From: WJKP01 sp964531215 | GTDB lineage: Bacteria; Patescibacteriota; Patescibacteriia; CAIXNZ01 | DNA: 10,369 nt | NCBI GenBank assembly: GCA_964531215.1 | Contig: CAZHFK010000039.1 | Coordinates: 1 to 10,369, forward strand | Reading direction: 5' to 3' | Shown: piece by piece, positions 4,478 through 10,369 of the stretch | Position numbering within the stretch: the first letter of the stretch is position 1 | Layout: each line of letters opens with the position of its first letter | Program-made: the position numbers and the translations under genes | The notes under the pieces: model-generated | Told to the model about the DNA's origin: nothing | What the model saw: the letters and a program-made list of their open reading frames with translations, nothing else | The model's database searches: none

Positions 4478-4987
4478 TCAAATCTTGCTCCAGCAAGTCC
4501 AAAGATCACCCTTGCCTTGCCGGATTTTATTGGCTGTCCATTTAGTGGCAAATTCAATGTCCCGAGCTTGCTCTAAACTGACATCTGGATGCCATTTCAA
4601 ATAAATTTGATATAAGCCATGACTATTGCCATTGTCCCCGACAGCCTGAGGATTCAAACTGCTTTCGCAGTGGGCGAGCTTAATCAATATCTCACTAAGC
4701 TCTGGCTCAATCTTGTAAATACGAGATTGAATTGCCTGACAATGAGCATAAAGAAACTCTTTGCCCACCTTATTCTCAGTTTGTTCATTAGAACTGGCTT
4801 TCTGCTTTTCTAATATTTTAACTTGCGAATAAGGCTTTAGCCCATTGTCGGTTTGAACTAAAAGTTCAAAATTATTTTCTTGAATCTCTTCCGCCTGAGC
4901 AACTTGAGTCATCTGAATTTTAATCAGGCATCCCAGAAAAATAATCGCCACCACCATAACCGCTTCCGCAATAATCCATTTTTTCAT
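4478..4987 (-). CDS. Exported lytic-transglycosylase-like (lysozyme-fold) protein
   Basis: The product is 169 residues. Residues 4-24 form a hydrophobic signal or anchor segment, and an AQA|EE junction at 30-34 could be a signal peptidase I site. The SLT/lysozyme-like domain occupies about 80-169. It has LAHCESSLNPQAVG (catalytic Glu108 expected), then GLYQI at 124-128, FATKWTANKIRQGKGDLWTCW at the end. The family cleaves the glycan backbone of peptidoglycan, acting outside the membrane in wall remodelling. Three domain cysteines (83, 107, 165) could include a disulfide. I start at ATG 4987, not an upstream TTG at 5017, because AAAGGAGG (5000-4993) ends 5 nt before it and the signal sequence begins there. 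It has its own promoter and terminator. Confidence 0.85.
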   Translation of the reverse strand: MKKWIIAEAVMVVAIIFLGCLIKIQMTQVAQAEEIQENNFELLVQTDNGLKPYSQVKILEKQKASSNEQTENKVGKEFLYAHCQAIQSRIYKIEPELSEILIKLAHCESSLNPQAVGDNGNSHGLYQIYLKWHPDVSLEQARDIEFATKWTANKIRQGKGDLWTCWSKI

Positions 4988-4992
4988 CTTTT

Positions 4993-5000
4993 CCTCCTTT
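4993..5000 (-). promoter_or_regulatory. Shine-Dalgarno site deciding the start at 4987
   Basis: Minus-strand AAAGGAGG ends 5 nt before ATG 4987. A TTG start at 5017 would translate through this site and add 10 hydrophilic residues before the signal segment. Confidence 0.85.
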
Positions 5001-5024
5001 GAGCCTGAACTTTTCAATTTACTC

Positions 5025-5053
5025 AGTATAGCATATTTTTTACTTTAAGTCAA
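5025..5053 (-). promoter_or_regulatory. Sigma-70 promoter for the transglycosylase gene
   Basis: TTGACT (5053-5048) and TATACT (5030-5025) on the minus strand are separated by exactly 17 nt, and the -10 lies about 38 nt before the start codon. Confidence 0.8.
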
Positions 5054-5068
5054 TAATAATGACGTCCT

Positions 5069-5115
5069 CCCCGCACTCAGTCGTGGCTCGCTTCTCGCCA
5101 CTCCTTCATGCGGGG
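5069..5115. repeat. GC-rich two-stem palindromic element
   Basis: Outer arms CCCCGCA (5069-5075) and TGCGGGG (5109-5115) pair perfectly. Inside them GTGGC (5083-5087) pairs with GCCAC (5097-5101) around a 9-nt loop. It stands out as GC-rich between two transcription units and has no long T run. It looks like a small interspersed palindrome rather than a terminator. Confidence 0.6.
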
Positions 5116-5131
5116 TTTCCTGTTTGGAAAT

Positions 5132-5166
5132 AAAAAAGCCCCGCCACTACTGACGGGGCATTTTTT
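5132..5166 (-). terminator. Terminator of the ftsK-rodZ-recA operon
   Basis: GCCCCG (5138-5143) pairs with CGGGGC (5154-5159). On the minus strand six T follow (A run at 5132-5137), about 75 nt past the recA stop. The + strand also has six T (5161-5166), so it can act both ways. Confidence 0.88.
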
Positions 5167-5217
5167 ATTTAACTAAATTATTACTATTACTAATGCCCGG
5201 TGCTTGTTGCCTAATTC

Positions 5218-6243
5218 CTATTCCTCAATCACCGCCCAAACCTGTTTTTTTATTCTATTAATAAATTTGGGATTTTCTTTTAAATAAGTTTTAGCATTTT
5301 CCCGCCCAACACCCAATTTGATTTCACCTTCTTTAGAATCTTCATAAGTATATGAATTACCAGATTTTTTAATAATACCCAATTCAACCCCTTTATCCAA
5401 AACGTCTCCGGCAATAGAAATGCCTTCATTGTACATAATATCAAATTCGCAGTTTTGAAAGGGAGCCGCTACCTTGTTTTTAACTAATTTAGCCTTAACT
5501 CTATTACCAATAAATTTATCACCTTGTTTGATCTGGGCTGCCCGACGAACTTCAATTCTGACTGAAGAATAAAATTTCAAAGCATTACCACCGGTTGTTG
5601 TTTCCGGGTTACCAAAAAAAACGCCTATTTTATGTCTGGTTTGATTGATAAAAATTAAAATAGTCTGTGATTTGGAAATAATCCCGGCCAATTTTCTTAA
5701 AGCTTGGGACATTAAACGAGCTTGCAGGGCCATATGCTGATCACCCATTTCACCTTCAATTTCAGCTTTAGGTGTTAAAGCTGCTACTGAATCAACCACA
5801 ATCACATCAACCCCGTTAGACCGAACCAATGTTTCAACTATATCCAAAGCCTGTTCTCCGGTGTCTGGCTGGGCAATAAAAAGATCATTAATATTAACTC
5901 CAATTTTTTTAGCATATTCAGGATCCAATGCATGTTCGGCATCAACAAACGCAGCCGTGCCCTCTTGTTTTTGCACTTCAGCTACAATATGCTGAGCTAA
6001 AGTAGTTTTACCAGAAGCTTCCGGACCAAATATTTCAATAATTCTGCCTCGTGGCACACCACCAACTCCCAAAGCAATATCAAGTGAAAGACAACCAGTG
6101 CTAATCGCGTCAACTTGCATGGTTTTGGCTTCACCAAATTTCATAATAGCTCCTTCGCCAAACCGCTCTTTGATTTGTGAAATTGCTATTTCAGCTGCTT
6201 TTTGTTTTTCTTTATTTTCCCCCTGATCAGCTTTTTTAGGCAT
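5218..6243 (-). CDS. recA: Recombinase RecA
   Basis: The product is 341 residues, full length, and catalyses homologous strand exchange. The Walker A motif is GPEASGKT at 73-80, with a Walker B strand VIVVDSVAAL at 147-156. Loop L1 is EGEMGDQHMALQARLMSQAL (163-182). Loop L2 is FGNPETTTGGNALKFYSSVR (210-229). The nearby INQTRHKIGVFF segment (200-211) differs mildly from the usual INQIRMKIGVMF. The C-terminal domain is present and lacks a long acidic tail. No intein is present. It lies 31 nt after the RodZ-like gene and is last in the operon. I see no LexA-type operator. The ATG has only an AT-rich leader with no Shine-Dalgarno sequence. Confidence 0.98.
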   Translation of the reverse strand: MPKKADQGENKEKQKAAEIAISQIKERFGEGAIMKFGEAKTMQVDAISTGCLSLDIALGVGGVPRGRIIEIFGPEASGKTTLAQHIVAEVQKQEGTAAFVDAEHALDPEYAKKIGVNINDLFIAQPDTGEQALDIVETLVRSNGVDVIVVDSVAALTPKAEIEGEMGDQHMALQARLMSQALRKLAGIISKSQTILIFINQTRHKIGVFFGNPETTTGGNALKFYSSVRIEVRRAAQIKQGDKFIGNRVKAKLVKNKVAAPFQNCEFDIMYNEGISIAGDVLDKGVELGIIKKSGNSYTYEDSKEGEIKLGVGRENAKTYLKENPKFINRIKKQVWAVIEE

Positions 6244-6274
6244 ATATTTTAAATTAATAATTAATTATAATAAG

Positions 6275-6898
6275 CTATTCTACTAAAACTTGTCTAAAAA
6301 CAGTGTTTGGCCGGCTATGTCTCTTTACAGCTGATATTTTAATGTAATTTATACCTTTTTGCAAATCAATCGTTGTTTTAAACATACCCCAAGGATCCAA
6401 AAAAATTTCTTTTTCATTGATAAACACCATTGCTTCTTTTTCGGTTTTACCTTTAATCTCAATAAAATTTTCCGAAATTTTTACATCATTAGCCGGATTT
6501 AAAATGATTAATTCAGGCGGGCTAAAAATTCTATTAATCTCAAACCCCAAATAAGCTCCTAAAGCTAAAATTATTATAATAACCAAACCGATTCTGACCA
6601 TTTTAGGGGTTAAATAAACCCGTAATTTTTTTTCTTTGGGCTTTTCATCTATTTTCGCAGCTTCTTTGCCTTGTTCGTATAAATTTAATAATTTATTATA
6701 ATCCAATGATAAATATTTAGCGTAAGATTTTATTAAATGTTTAGTATATAAATCATCGGGTAAACTTGAATAATCATCATTCTCTAAAGCCCTAAGCATT
6801 TTATGACTTATTTTTGTTTCTTTTTCAATCTGTTCAATTGTTAAATCTTCAGCCTGCCGATATCTTTGAAAAACTTGTCCCAAAGTCTCTTGTTTCAT
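6275..6898 (-). CDS. RodZ-like HTH membrane protein
   Basis: The product is 207 residues. Residues 1 to about 70 form an Xre-like helix-turn-helix of the RodZ type: LGQVFQRYRQAEDLTIEQIE, then TKISHKMLRALEND and LYTKHLIKSYAKYL. A Lys/Glu linker leads to one transmembrane helix at about 102-120. A C-terminal extracytoplasmic beta-rich, Ig-like domain of about 80 residues starts at PPELIILNPAND. In rod-shaped bacteria RodZ links MreB to the wall-synthesis machinery. The C-terminal domain here resembles glucodextranase-B/Ig-like folds rather than the long E. coli RodZ tail. Spacing of 31 nt on both sides fits co-transcription with ftsK and recA. No Shine-Dalgarno sequence precedes it. Confidence 0.85.
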   Translation of the reverse strand: MKQETLGQVFQRYRQAEDLTIEQIEKETKISHKMLRALENDDYSSLPDDLYTKHLIKSYAKYLSLDYNKLLNLYEQGKEAAKIDEKPKEKKLRVYLTPKMVRIGLVIIIILALGAYLGFEINRIFSPPELIILNPANDVKISENFIEIKGKTEKEAMVFINEKEIFLDPWGMFKTTIDLQKGINYIKISAVKRHSRPNTVFRQVLVE

Positions 6899-6901
6899 AT
6901 T

Positions 6902-6922
6902 GCTAATTGCTAATTACTAATA
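6902..6922. repeat. Three tandem heptamers in the ftsK-rodZ spacer
   Basis: GCTAATT, GCTAATT and ACTAATA follow each other without spacing between ftsK and the RodZ-like gene. Related ACTAATTAC words occur twice before rpsR (2845-2867). Such AT-rich spacer repeats may be simple slippage products. Confidence 0.5.
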
Positions 6923-6929
6923 CCTATTT

Positions 6930-9341
6930 TTACCAATCTTCCCAATTATTGGTATTATTTTTTTTATTTTCTTCTTCTTTTTCCTCTTCAATAACCTCTT
7001 CATTTAAAAATTCTTCTTGATCGTCATCAGCTTCTTCAATGTCTGATTCTTCTACTTCACTGTTTTCCTCGGTTTCTTCAAAATCCAAATCTTCTTGCGA
7101 CACTGGCTGCATATCAGGTCCTTCATAATCAGGCTCTGATTCAACTTCTTTTTCAGTAATTAAAATTTCACGAGGTTTAGCACCATCAGCCTGCCCAACT
7201 ACACCGGCTTCTTCTAATAAATCCATTAAACGCGCGGCTCTAGAATAACCTATTTTTAAACGTCTTTGTAAATAAGAGGTAGAAGCCTTACCAGCTTGCA
7301 GGATTAATTCTTTAGCTTCTTTAAATAACTCATCTCCTTCATCAGGATCTGAAAAATCAATAGTCCCGTCACCGTTTAATTTTGTTTGTTTTTCTACCAC
7401 ACTTGTTTCATAATCAGGTTTTTCACCGCTTTGTTTTAAATAATTAACCACTCTTTTAACTTCGGCATCGGTAACAAACGCGCCTTGTAAACGTTTTGGT
7501 TTTGGTAATTCAGCTGTAGTATAAAGCATGTCACCACGACCAATTAATCTTTCTGCTCCGGCATAATCTAAAATTGTCCGAGAATCAGTAATTGAGGCCA
7601 CGGCAAAAGCAATTCTAGCCGGCACATTAGCTTTAATTAAGCCCGTGATTACTTCCACTGAAGGTCTTTGAGTAGCTAAAACCAAATGAATCCCAACAGC
7701 TCTGGCCATTTGAGCTAAACGAATAATCAATGATTCGACTTCACTGCCCATGCTGGACATTAAATCAGCCATTTCATCTACAACAAAAACAATATAAGGA
7801 ATTTTTTCTTCAGCTATTTTATTATAATCTTCAATATTACGTTTACCGAATTTTTCCAAAAACTGATAACGCCGATCCATTTCAGCTAAAGTCCATTTTA
7901 AAGCATTAACTGTTTTCTTTAAATCAGTAATAACCGGGGTTAACAAATGGGGAATATCATTATAAGCCGGCATTTCAACTCTTTTGGGGTCAACCATAAT
8001 CAATTTCAAAGTATCTGGACCGTTTTGATACAATAAACTGACAATAATTGAATGCAAACAAACAGATTTGCCAGAACCAGTCTGCCCAGCAACTAAAACA
8101 TGGGGCATTTTAGCCAAATCATCAACCCAAGTTTTGCCGGAAACATCACGGCCAATTGCCAAATTTAAATTTGATTTACGATTTTTAAATTCAGGGCTTT
8201 CTACTAACTCTCGCAAACGCACTATTGCAACTGATTGATTAGGCACTTCAATACCAACCAATGACCGGCCGGGAATAGGAGCTTCAATTCTTAAAGGATG
8301 GGCGGCTAAAGCCAAAGCCAAATCATCATTTAAAGCTGTTATTCTAGAAAGTTTAATGCCTTCAGCCGGTTTTAAAGTATATTGAGTCACAGTCGGTCCA
8401 ACCGACAGCTCCGCCATTTCAACCGGAATATTAAAACTTTCTAAAGTTTTTTGAATAACCATTTTATTGGCAGCAATATTACCTGAAGTTGGCTTACTGG
8501 CTCGGCCATCAAGTAAATCCATGGGTAAATCTATTTTTCGATAAGTTTTTTTAACTTTGGGTTGATCAAGTTTTATTTCATCATTTTTTAATTCCGGTTT
8601 ATCTTTTTTAGCTAATTCTTTTTTGGCAAAAGCAACTGCTTTATCTTCTTCTTCTGGCTGCTCATCCTGTTCAATTTCTTCTTCATCTTCATAATCAGCT
8701 TGCTCGTCCTCATCTTCTTTGGACTCTCTAATTAATTTTAATTTAATATTATAATAAACAATTGAAAGTTTTTGTAAAAATTTACCCAAAATTCTACCTA
8801 AAAGCGTTTTTGATTCTTTTAATCCCTCTATAGAAGTATTAATAATCAATAATAATCCGATTACAAAAATTGCCAGTAAAGAGATTAAAGTTGCCCAAAA
8901 ACCCATTATATGTTGAAAAGCATAACTTAAAAATAAACCTAAATAACCACCACCTCGACCTTGATCAACAGCTAAAATAGCTTCATTAAAATCAACAAAT
9001 AAATGCAAAAGTCCGGTTAAACTAAAAATAAATAAAAATAAACCAAGATAATTAACCGGTTTAATTTGAATTTTTTTATTAAGCAGAAAATACCCCCATA
9101 AAACCAAAATAAGGGGAAAAAGTATTTTAGCCCAACCAAAAAATAAAGATAAAACTCGATTAATAAACTGCCCGGCACTCCCAGCTAAATCAAATAATCC
9201 CAATAAACTGATACCTGCCACAGCAAATAAAATAATTATAAAAATCCAGCGTTTAGTTTCCGGATGTATCTCTATTTTGGGGCTATTTTTAGTTTTTTTC
9301 TTCTTTTTTAATTTGGCTAATCTTTTACTTTTGGGGGGCAT
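6930..9341 (-). CDS. ftsK: DNA translocase FtsK/SpoIIIE
   Basis: The product is 803 residues. FtsK anchors at the division septum and pumps chromosome DNA. A very basic N-terminus (1-22) precedes about four transmembrane helices (32-50, 63-87, 98-117, 133-168). An acidic linker follows (about 206-235). The alpha/beta motor spans about 285-625, with Walker A GQTGSGKS at 419-426, Walker B YIVFVVDEMADLM at 516-528, and the conserved LATQRPSVEVITGLIKANVP at 555-574. The gamma winged helix, which reads polarity sequences, is at about 671-727 (SYLQRRLKIGYSRAARLMDL). Unusually, about 76 residues of acidic low-complexity tail (728-803, ending NNWEDW) follow gamma, which usually ends the protein. The ATG at 9341 has no Shine-Dalgarno sequence. 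It is followed by the RodZ-like gene and recA. Confidence 0.97.
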   Translation of the reverse strand: MPPKSKRLAKLKKKKKTKNSPKIEIHPETKRWIFIIILFAVAGISLLGLFDLAGSAGQFINRVLSLFFGWAKILFPLILVLWGYFLLNKKIQIKPVNYLGLFLFIFSLTGLLHLFVDFNEAILAVDQGRGGGYLGLFLSYAFQHIMGFWATLISLLAIFVIGLLLIINTSIEGLKESKTLLGRILGKFLQKLSIVYYNIKLKLIRESKEDEDEQADYEDEEEIEQDEQPEEEDKAVAFAKKELAKKDKPELKNDEIKLDQPKVKKTYRKIDLPMDLLDGRASKPTSGNIAANKMVIQKTLESFNIPVEMAELSVGPTVTQYTLKPAEGIKLSRITALNDDLALALAAHPLRIEAPIPGRSLVGIEVPNQSVAIVRLRELVESPEFKNRKSNLNLAIGRDVSGKTWVDDLAKMPHVLVAGQTGSGKSVCLHSIIVSLLYQNGPDTLKLIMVDPKRVEMPAYNDIPHLLTPVITDLKKTVNALKWTLAEMDRRYQFLEKFGKRNIEDYNKIAEEKIPYIVFVVDEMADLMSSMGSEVESLIIRLAQMARAVGIHLVLATQRPSVEVITGLIKANVPARIAFAVASITDSRTILDYAGAERLIGRGDMLYTTAELPKPKRLQGAFVTDAEVKRVVNYLKQSGEKPDYETSVVEKQTKLNGDGTIDFSDPDEGDELFKEAKELILQAGKASTSYLQRRLKIGYSRAARLMDLLEEAGVVGQADGAKPREILITEKEVESEPDYEGPDMQPVSQEDLDFEETEENSEVEESDIEEADDDQEEFLNEEVIEEEKEEENKKNNTNNWEDW

Positions 9342-9368
9342 ATTTTTAAAAAATTTAACTATAAAAAC

Positions 9369-9430
9369 TTTAGCTAAAAGAGCTAAATTCTTTACTAATT
9401 ATAACCCAATTTTATCACAAAACATTTTGT
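9369..9430 (-). promoter_or_regulatory. Possible ftsK operon promoter with operator-like palindrome and leader hairpin
   Basis: On the minus strand a perfect TATAAT (9403-9398) lies about 57 nt before the ftsK start. The -35 region is weak (around 9426-9421). It overlaps the inverted repeat ACAAAA-CA-TTTTGT (9417-9430), a possible repressor site. Between the -10 and the start codon, TTTAGCT (9369-9375) and AGCTAAA (9381-9387) can form a 7-bp hairpin in the mRNA leader. Confidence 0.4.
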
Positions 9431-9463
9431 TTGGCAAAAACAAAAAGCGACCCAAAGCCTCTT

Positions 9464-9759
9464 TTATTCATCCTCACTAGGCTCTTCGGGACCAGTCGTG
9501 CCATAAAAATGAAAATAAAAATGATGTTCCCCGGTATCATTATTCTTTTCTTTAGGTTCTGATTGTTTTTTAAAAATTCCCCGCCAAATGCCTAAAAAAT
9601 TCCTTTAATTAAACTAACCGCCATACCTATCACCAAATTAGCAAGATCACTGATCATTTTGCCAAAAATTTTTTTGCCAGTGATTAGATATAAACAAATC
9701 AGCAAAATAATAATACCTATAATTAAACCGACTAAAGGATTATGAGCAGTTGAATTCAT
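9464..9759 (-). pseudogene. Frameshifted small membrane protein gene upstream of ftsK
   Basis: ATG 9759 opens 55 codons (MNSTAHNPLVGLIIGIIILL, continuing to SLIKGIF) ending at TAG 9594-9592. The -1 frame continues smoothly: LGIWRGIFKKQSEPKEKNND, then HHFYFHFYGTTGPEEPSEDE, to TAA 9466-9464. The break lies at a T6 run (A run 9594-9599 on +). A T7 run would give one uninterrupted 98-residue protein with two hydrophobic segments (about 9-28 and 40-60) and a charged, His-rich cytoplasmic tail. It is a decayed gene, a homopolymer base-call error, or a programmed -1 shift. It lies 122 nt upstream of ftsK in the same direction. AAGGG lies about 12 nt before the ATG, a poor Shine-Dalgarno spacing. No family is recognised. 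Confidence 0.6.
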
Positions 9760-9817
9760 TTTTTAGCCATCCCTTGATTATTAAATTATATAATTCATAT
9801 TTAAACAAATCAAACTA

Positions 9818-9846
9818 TTGCTAAAATATTAAAAATTTTTTATACT
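9818..9846 (+). promoter_or_regulatory. Sigma-70 promoter for the Cys-rich orphan
   Basis: TTGCTA (9818-9823) and TATACT (9841-9846) are separated by 17 nt. The -10 ends 36 nt before ATG 9883. Confidence 0.65.
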
Positions 9847-9882
9847 CAAAAAAATACCCAAATAAAGAAAGGGGGAGGGAAT

Positions 9883-10116
9883 ATGTGTAAAAAGTTTGAT
9901 CATTGCGTTCATTTGGCTGAATTTTTACAAGCGCAAAAAATCATTTTACAGCGTCACATTGACGAACATAAATGGTGTAGGAAAATCGCTGACGATCAAA
10001 TAGGCAAAGATGATTTTATCAAAGAATTTGGCTGGTTAATGCGAGAGTTATTTTGCGGCTTTGCTTGTCCAGATAGGCAAAGCTGTAAAATAGCCGAAAA
10101 ATTTTTACCACCTTAA
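9883..10116 (+). CDS. Small Cys/His-rich protein of unknown function
   Basis: The product is 77 residues with six cysteines (2, 8, 32, 58, 62, 68) and five histidines (7, 10, 25, 29, plus Cys32 nearby in an HxxxHxxC pattern). This suggests metal binding or redox chemistry. The middle looks helical, and no signal peptide or membrane segment is visible. I recognise no family. A run of G and A (GGGGGAGGG, 9871-9879) gives a strong, slightly close Shine-Dalgarno site. It has its own promoter and a textbook terminator, so it is a complete single-gene transcription unit, which argues that it is real. Confidence 0.75.
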   Translation: MCKKFDHCVHLAEFLQAQKIILQRHIDEHKWCRKIADDQIGKDDFIKEFGWLMRELFCGFACPDRQSCKIAEKFLPP

Positions 10117-10124
10117 ACAAAATA

Positions 10125-10163
10125 AAAACACCTGTTTTAATAAAAATTTTAACAGGTGTTTTC
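10125..10163 (+). terminator. Intrinsic terminator of the Cys-rich orphan
   Basis: AAAACACCTGTT (10125-10136) pairs perfectly with AACAGGTGTTTT (10151-10162) around a 14-nt loop, ending in four T. The A/T symmetry means it could work in both directions. Confidence 0.9.
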
Positions 10164-10219
10164 TTATTATAAATTAAAATCTACCGAATTTTTTCTTAAA
10201 ATAAAAAAAACGGACATAG

Positions 10220-10289
10220 AGCGAGTGAGCGGAATCCCTGTCTGCCATAGCTTGGAAAGCGAAGGCAGAAAACCGCCATCCTCAGCTTG
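10220..10289 (-). pseudogene. Interrupted partial copy of the tRNA-Gly 3' region
   Basis: Positions 10220-10236 match 10328-10344 of the neighbouring tRNA-Gly at 16 of 17 bases. Positions 10271-10289 match 10346-10364 at 19 of 19. Between them, where the tRNA has a single base in the T loop, sits a 34-nt insert (10237-10270). The copy covers acceptor, T arm, variable region and half the anticodon stem, in the same orientation as the tRNA, and stops at the anticodon. It cannot make a tRNA. Confidence 0.75.
10241..10269. repeat. Small palindromic element inserted in the tRNA-Gly copy
   Basis: TCTGCC (10241-10246) pairs with GGCAGA (10264-10269), and the interior GCTT/AAGC can also pair around GGA. 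It forms the core of the 34-nt insert and resembles the element at 3711-3740. Confidence 0.6.
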
Positions 10290-10327
10290 CCCGCCGTCGT
10301 ACAGAATACAAGCACACTCGAGCAAAC

Positions 10328-10369
10328 AGCGGGTGAGCGGAATCGAACCGCCATCCTCAGCTTGGAAGG
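10328..10369 (-). tRNA. tRNA-Gly(UCC), 3' part (runs off the window)
   Basis: Read on the minus strand, the 42 nt give the anticodon loop CTTCCAA (anticodon TCC at 10366-10364), the 3' anticodon stem GCTGA, a T arm GGCGG-TTCGATT-CCGCT (10352-10336), the acceptor strand CACCCGC (10335-10329) and discriminator T (10328), as expected for glycine tRNAs. CCA is not encoded; GTTTG follows. The 5' half lies beyond the right edge. Confidence 0.93.

Noticed and set aside
5218..6243. Intein or split in RecA, or a LexA box upstream
   Set aside because: The RecA motifs run uninterrupted over 341 residues, and no LexA-type palindrome was found before recA or its operon.
9277..9480. 67-codon + strand ORF over the ftsK start
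   Set aside because: It is antisense to the ftsK N-terminus and leader, with no SD and low-complexity sequence.
9757..9774. Four-codon ORF (MAKK) overlapping the ATG at 9759
   Set aside because: Too short to support; the ATGA-type overlap is likely chance.
1..10369. CRISPR array, transposase or prophage genes
   Set aside because: No regularly spaced repeats, and no transposase, integrase or phage structural motifs were seen on either strand.

Overview
The window looks like part of a Candidate Phyla Radiation (Patescibacteria, probably Parcubacteria-like) genome. This is an inference from the strongly AT-rich sequence, compact gene packing, many tiny genes, an odd EF-P, an S6 with long charged extensions, and small palindromic intergenic repeats. 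A run of 10 N at 1235-1244 marks a scaffold gap, so this is probably a metagenome-derived draft.

Layout. Positions 1-60 hold the Cys-rich end of an upstream gene, followed by a prolyl-tRNA editing deacylase (98-577) and a convergent-gene terminator. A divergent promoter pair near 1078-1144 drives a one-TM protein to the left (619-1017). To the right it drives a structured leader or small RNA ending in an intrinsic terminator, then a zinc-ribbon gene (1321-1503). Next is a translation/replication block on the + strand: rpsF, ssb, rpsR, efp (1588-3693). The stretch 3694-5217 is an accessory-looking interval. It holds a frameshifted small membrane gene, a small very basic gene with a strong intrinsic terminator inside its reading frame (4067-4426), a lytic-transglycosylase-like gene (4478-4987), and hairpin repeats. 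A minus-strand operon follows, in transcription order: a frameshifted small membrane gene (9759-9464), ftsK (9341-6930), a RodZ-like HTH-membrane gene (6898-6275) and recA (6243-5218). It ends in a GC-rich terminator. The right end holds a 77-residue Cys-rich orphan (9883-10116), a duplicated and interrupted piece of a tRNA-Gly gene, and the 3' half of tRNA-Gly(UCC), which runs off the window.

How the genes fit together. The housekeeping genes cover proofreading of tRNA-Pro, ribosome small-subunit proteins, single-strand DNA binding and recombination, polyproline elongation, chromosome segregation and cell shape. None of these genes has a recognisable Shine-Dalgarno sequence. The five orphan or accessory genes all have strong AGGAGG-type sites, and four of the five have promoters close to the sigma-70 consensus directly upstream of their transcription units; the zinc-ribbon gene is reached through the RNA leader. 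The most interesting candidate system is the gene at 4067. Its transcript should end at a terminator before any in-frame stop codon, which is the arrangement of the nonstop-mRNA-controlled ribosome-rescue factors ArfA and BrfA.
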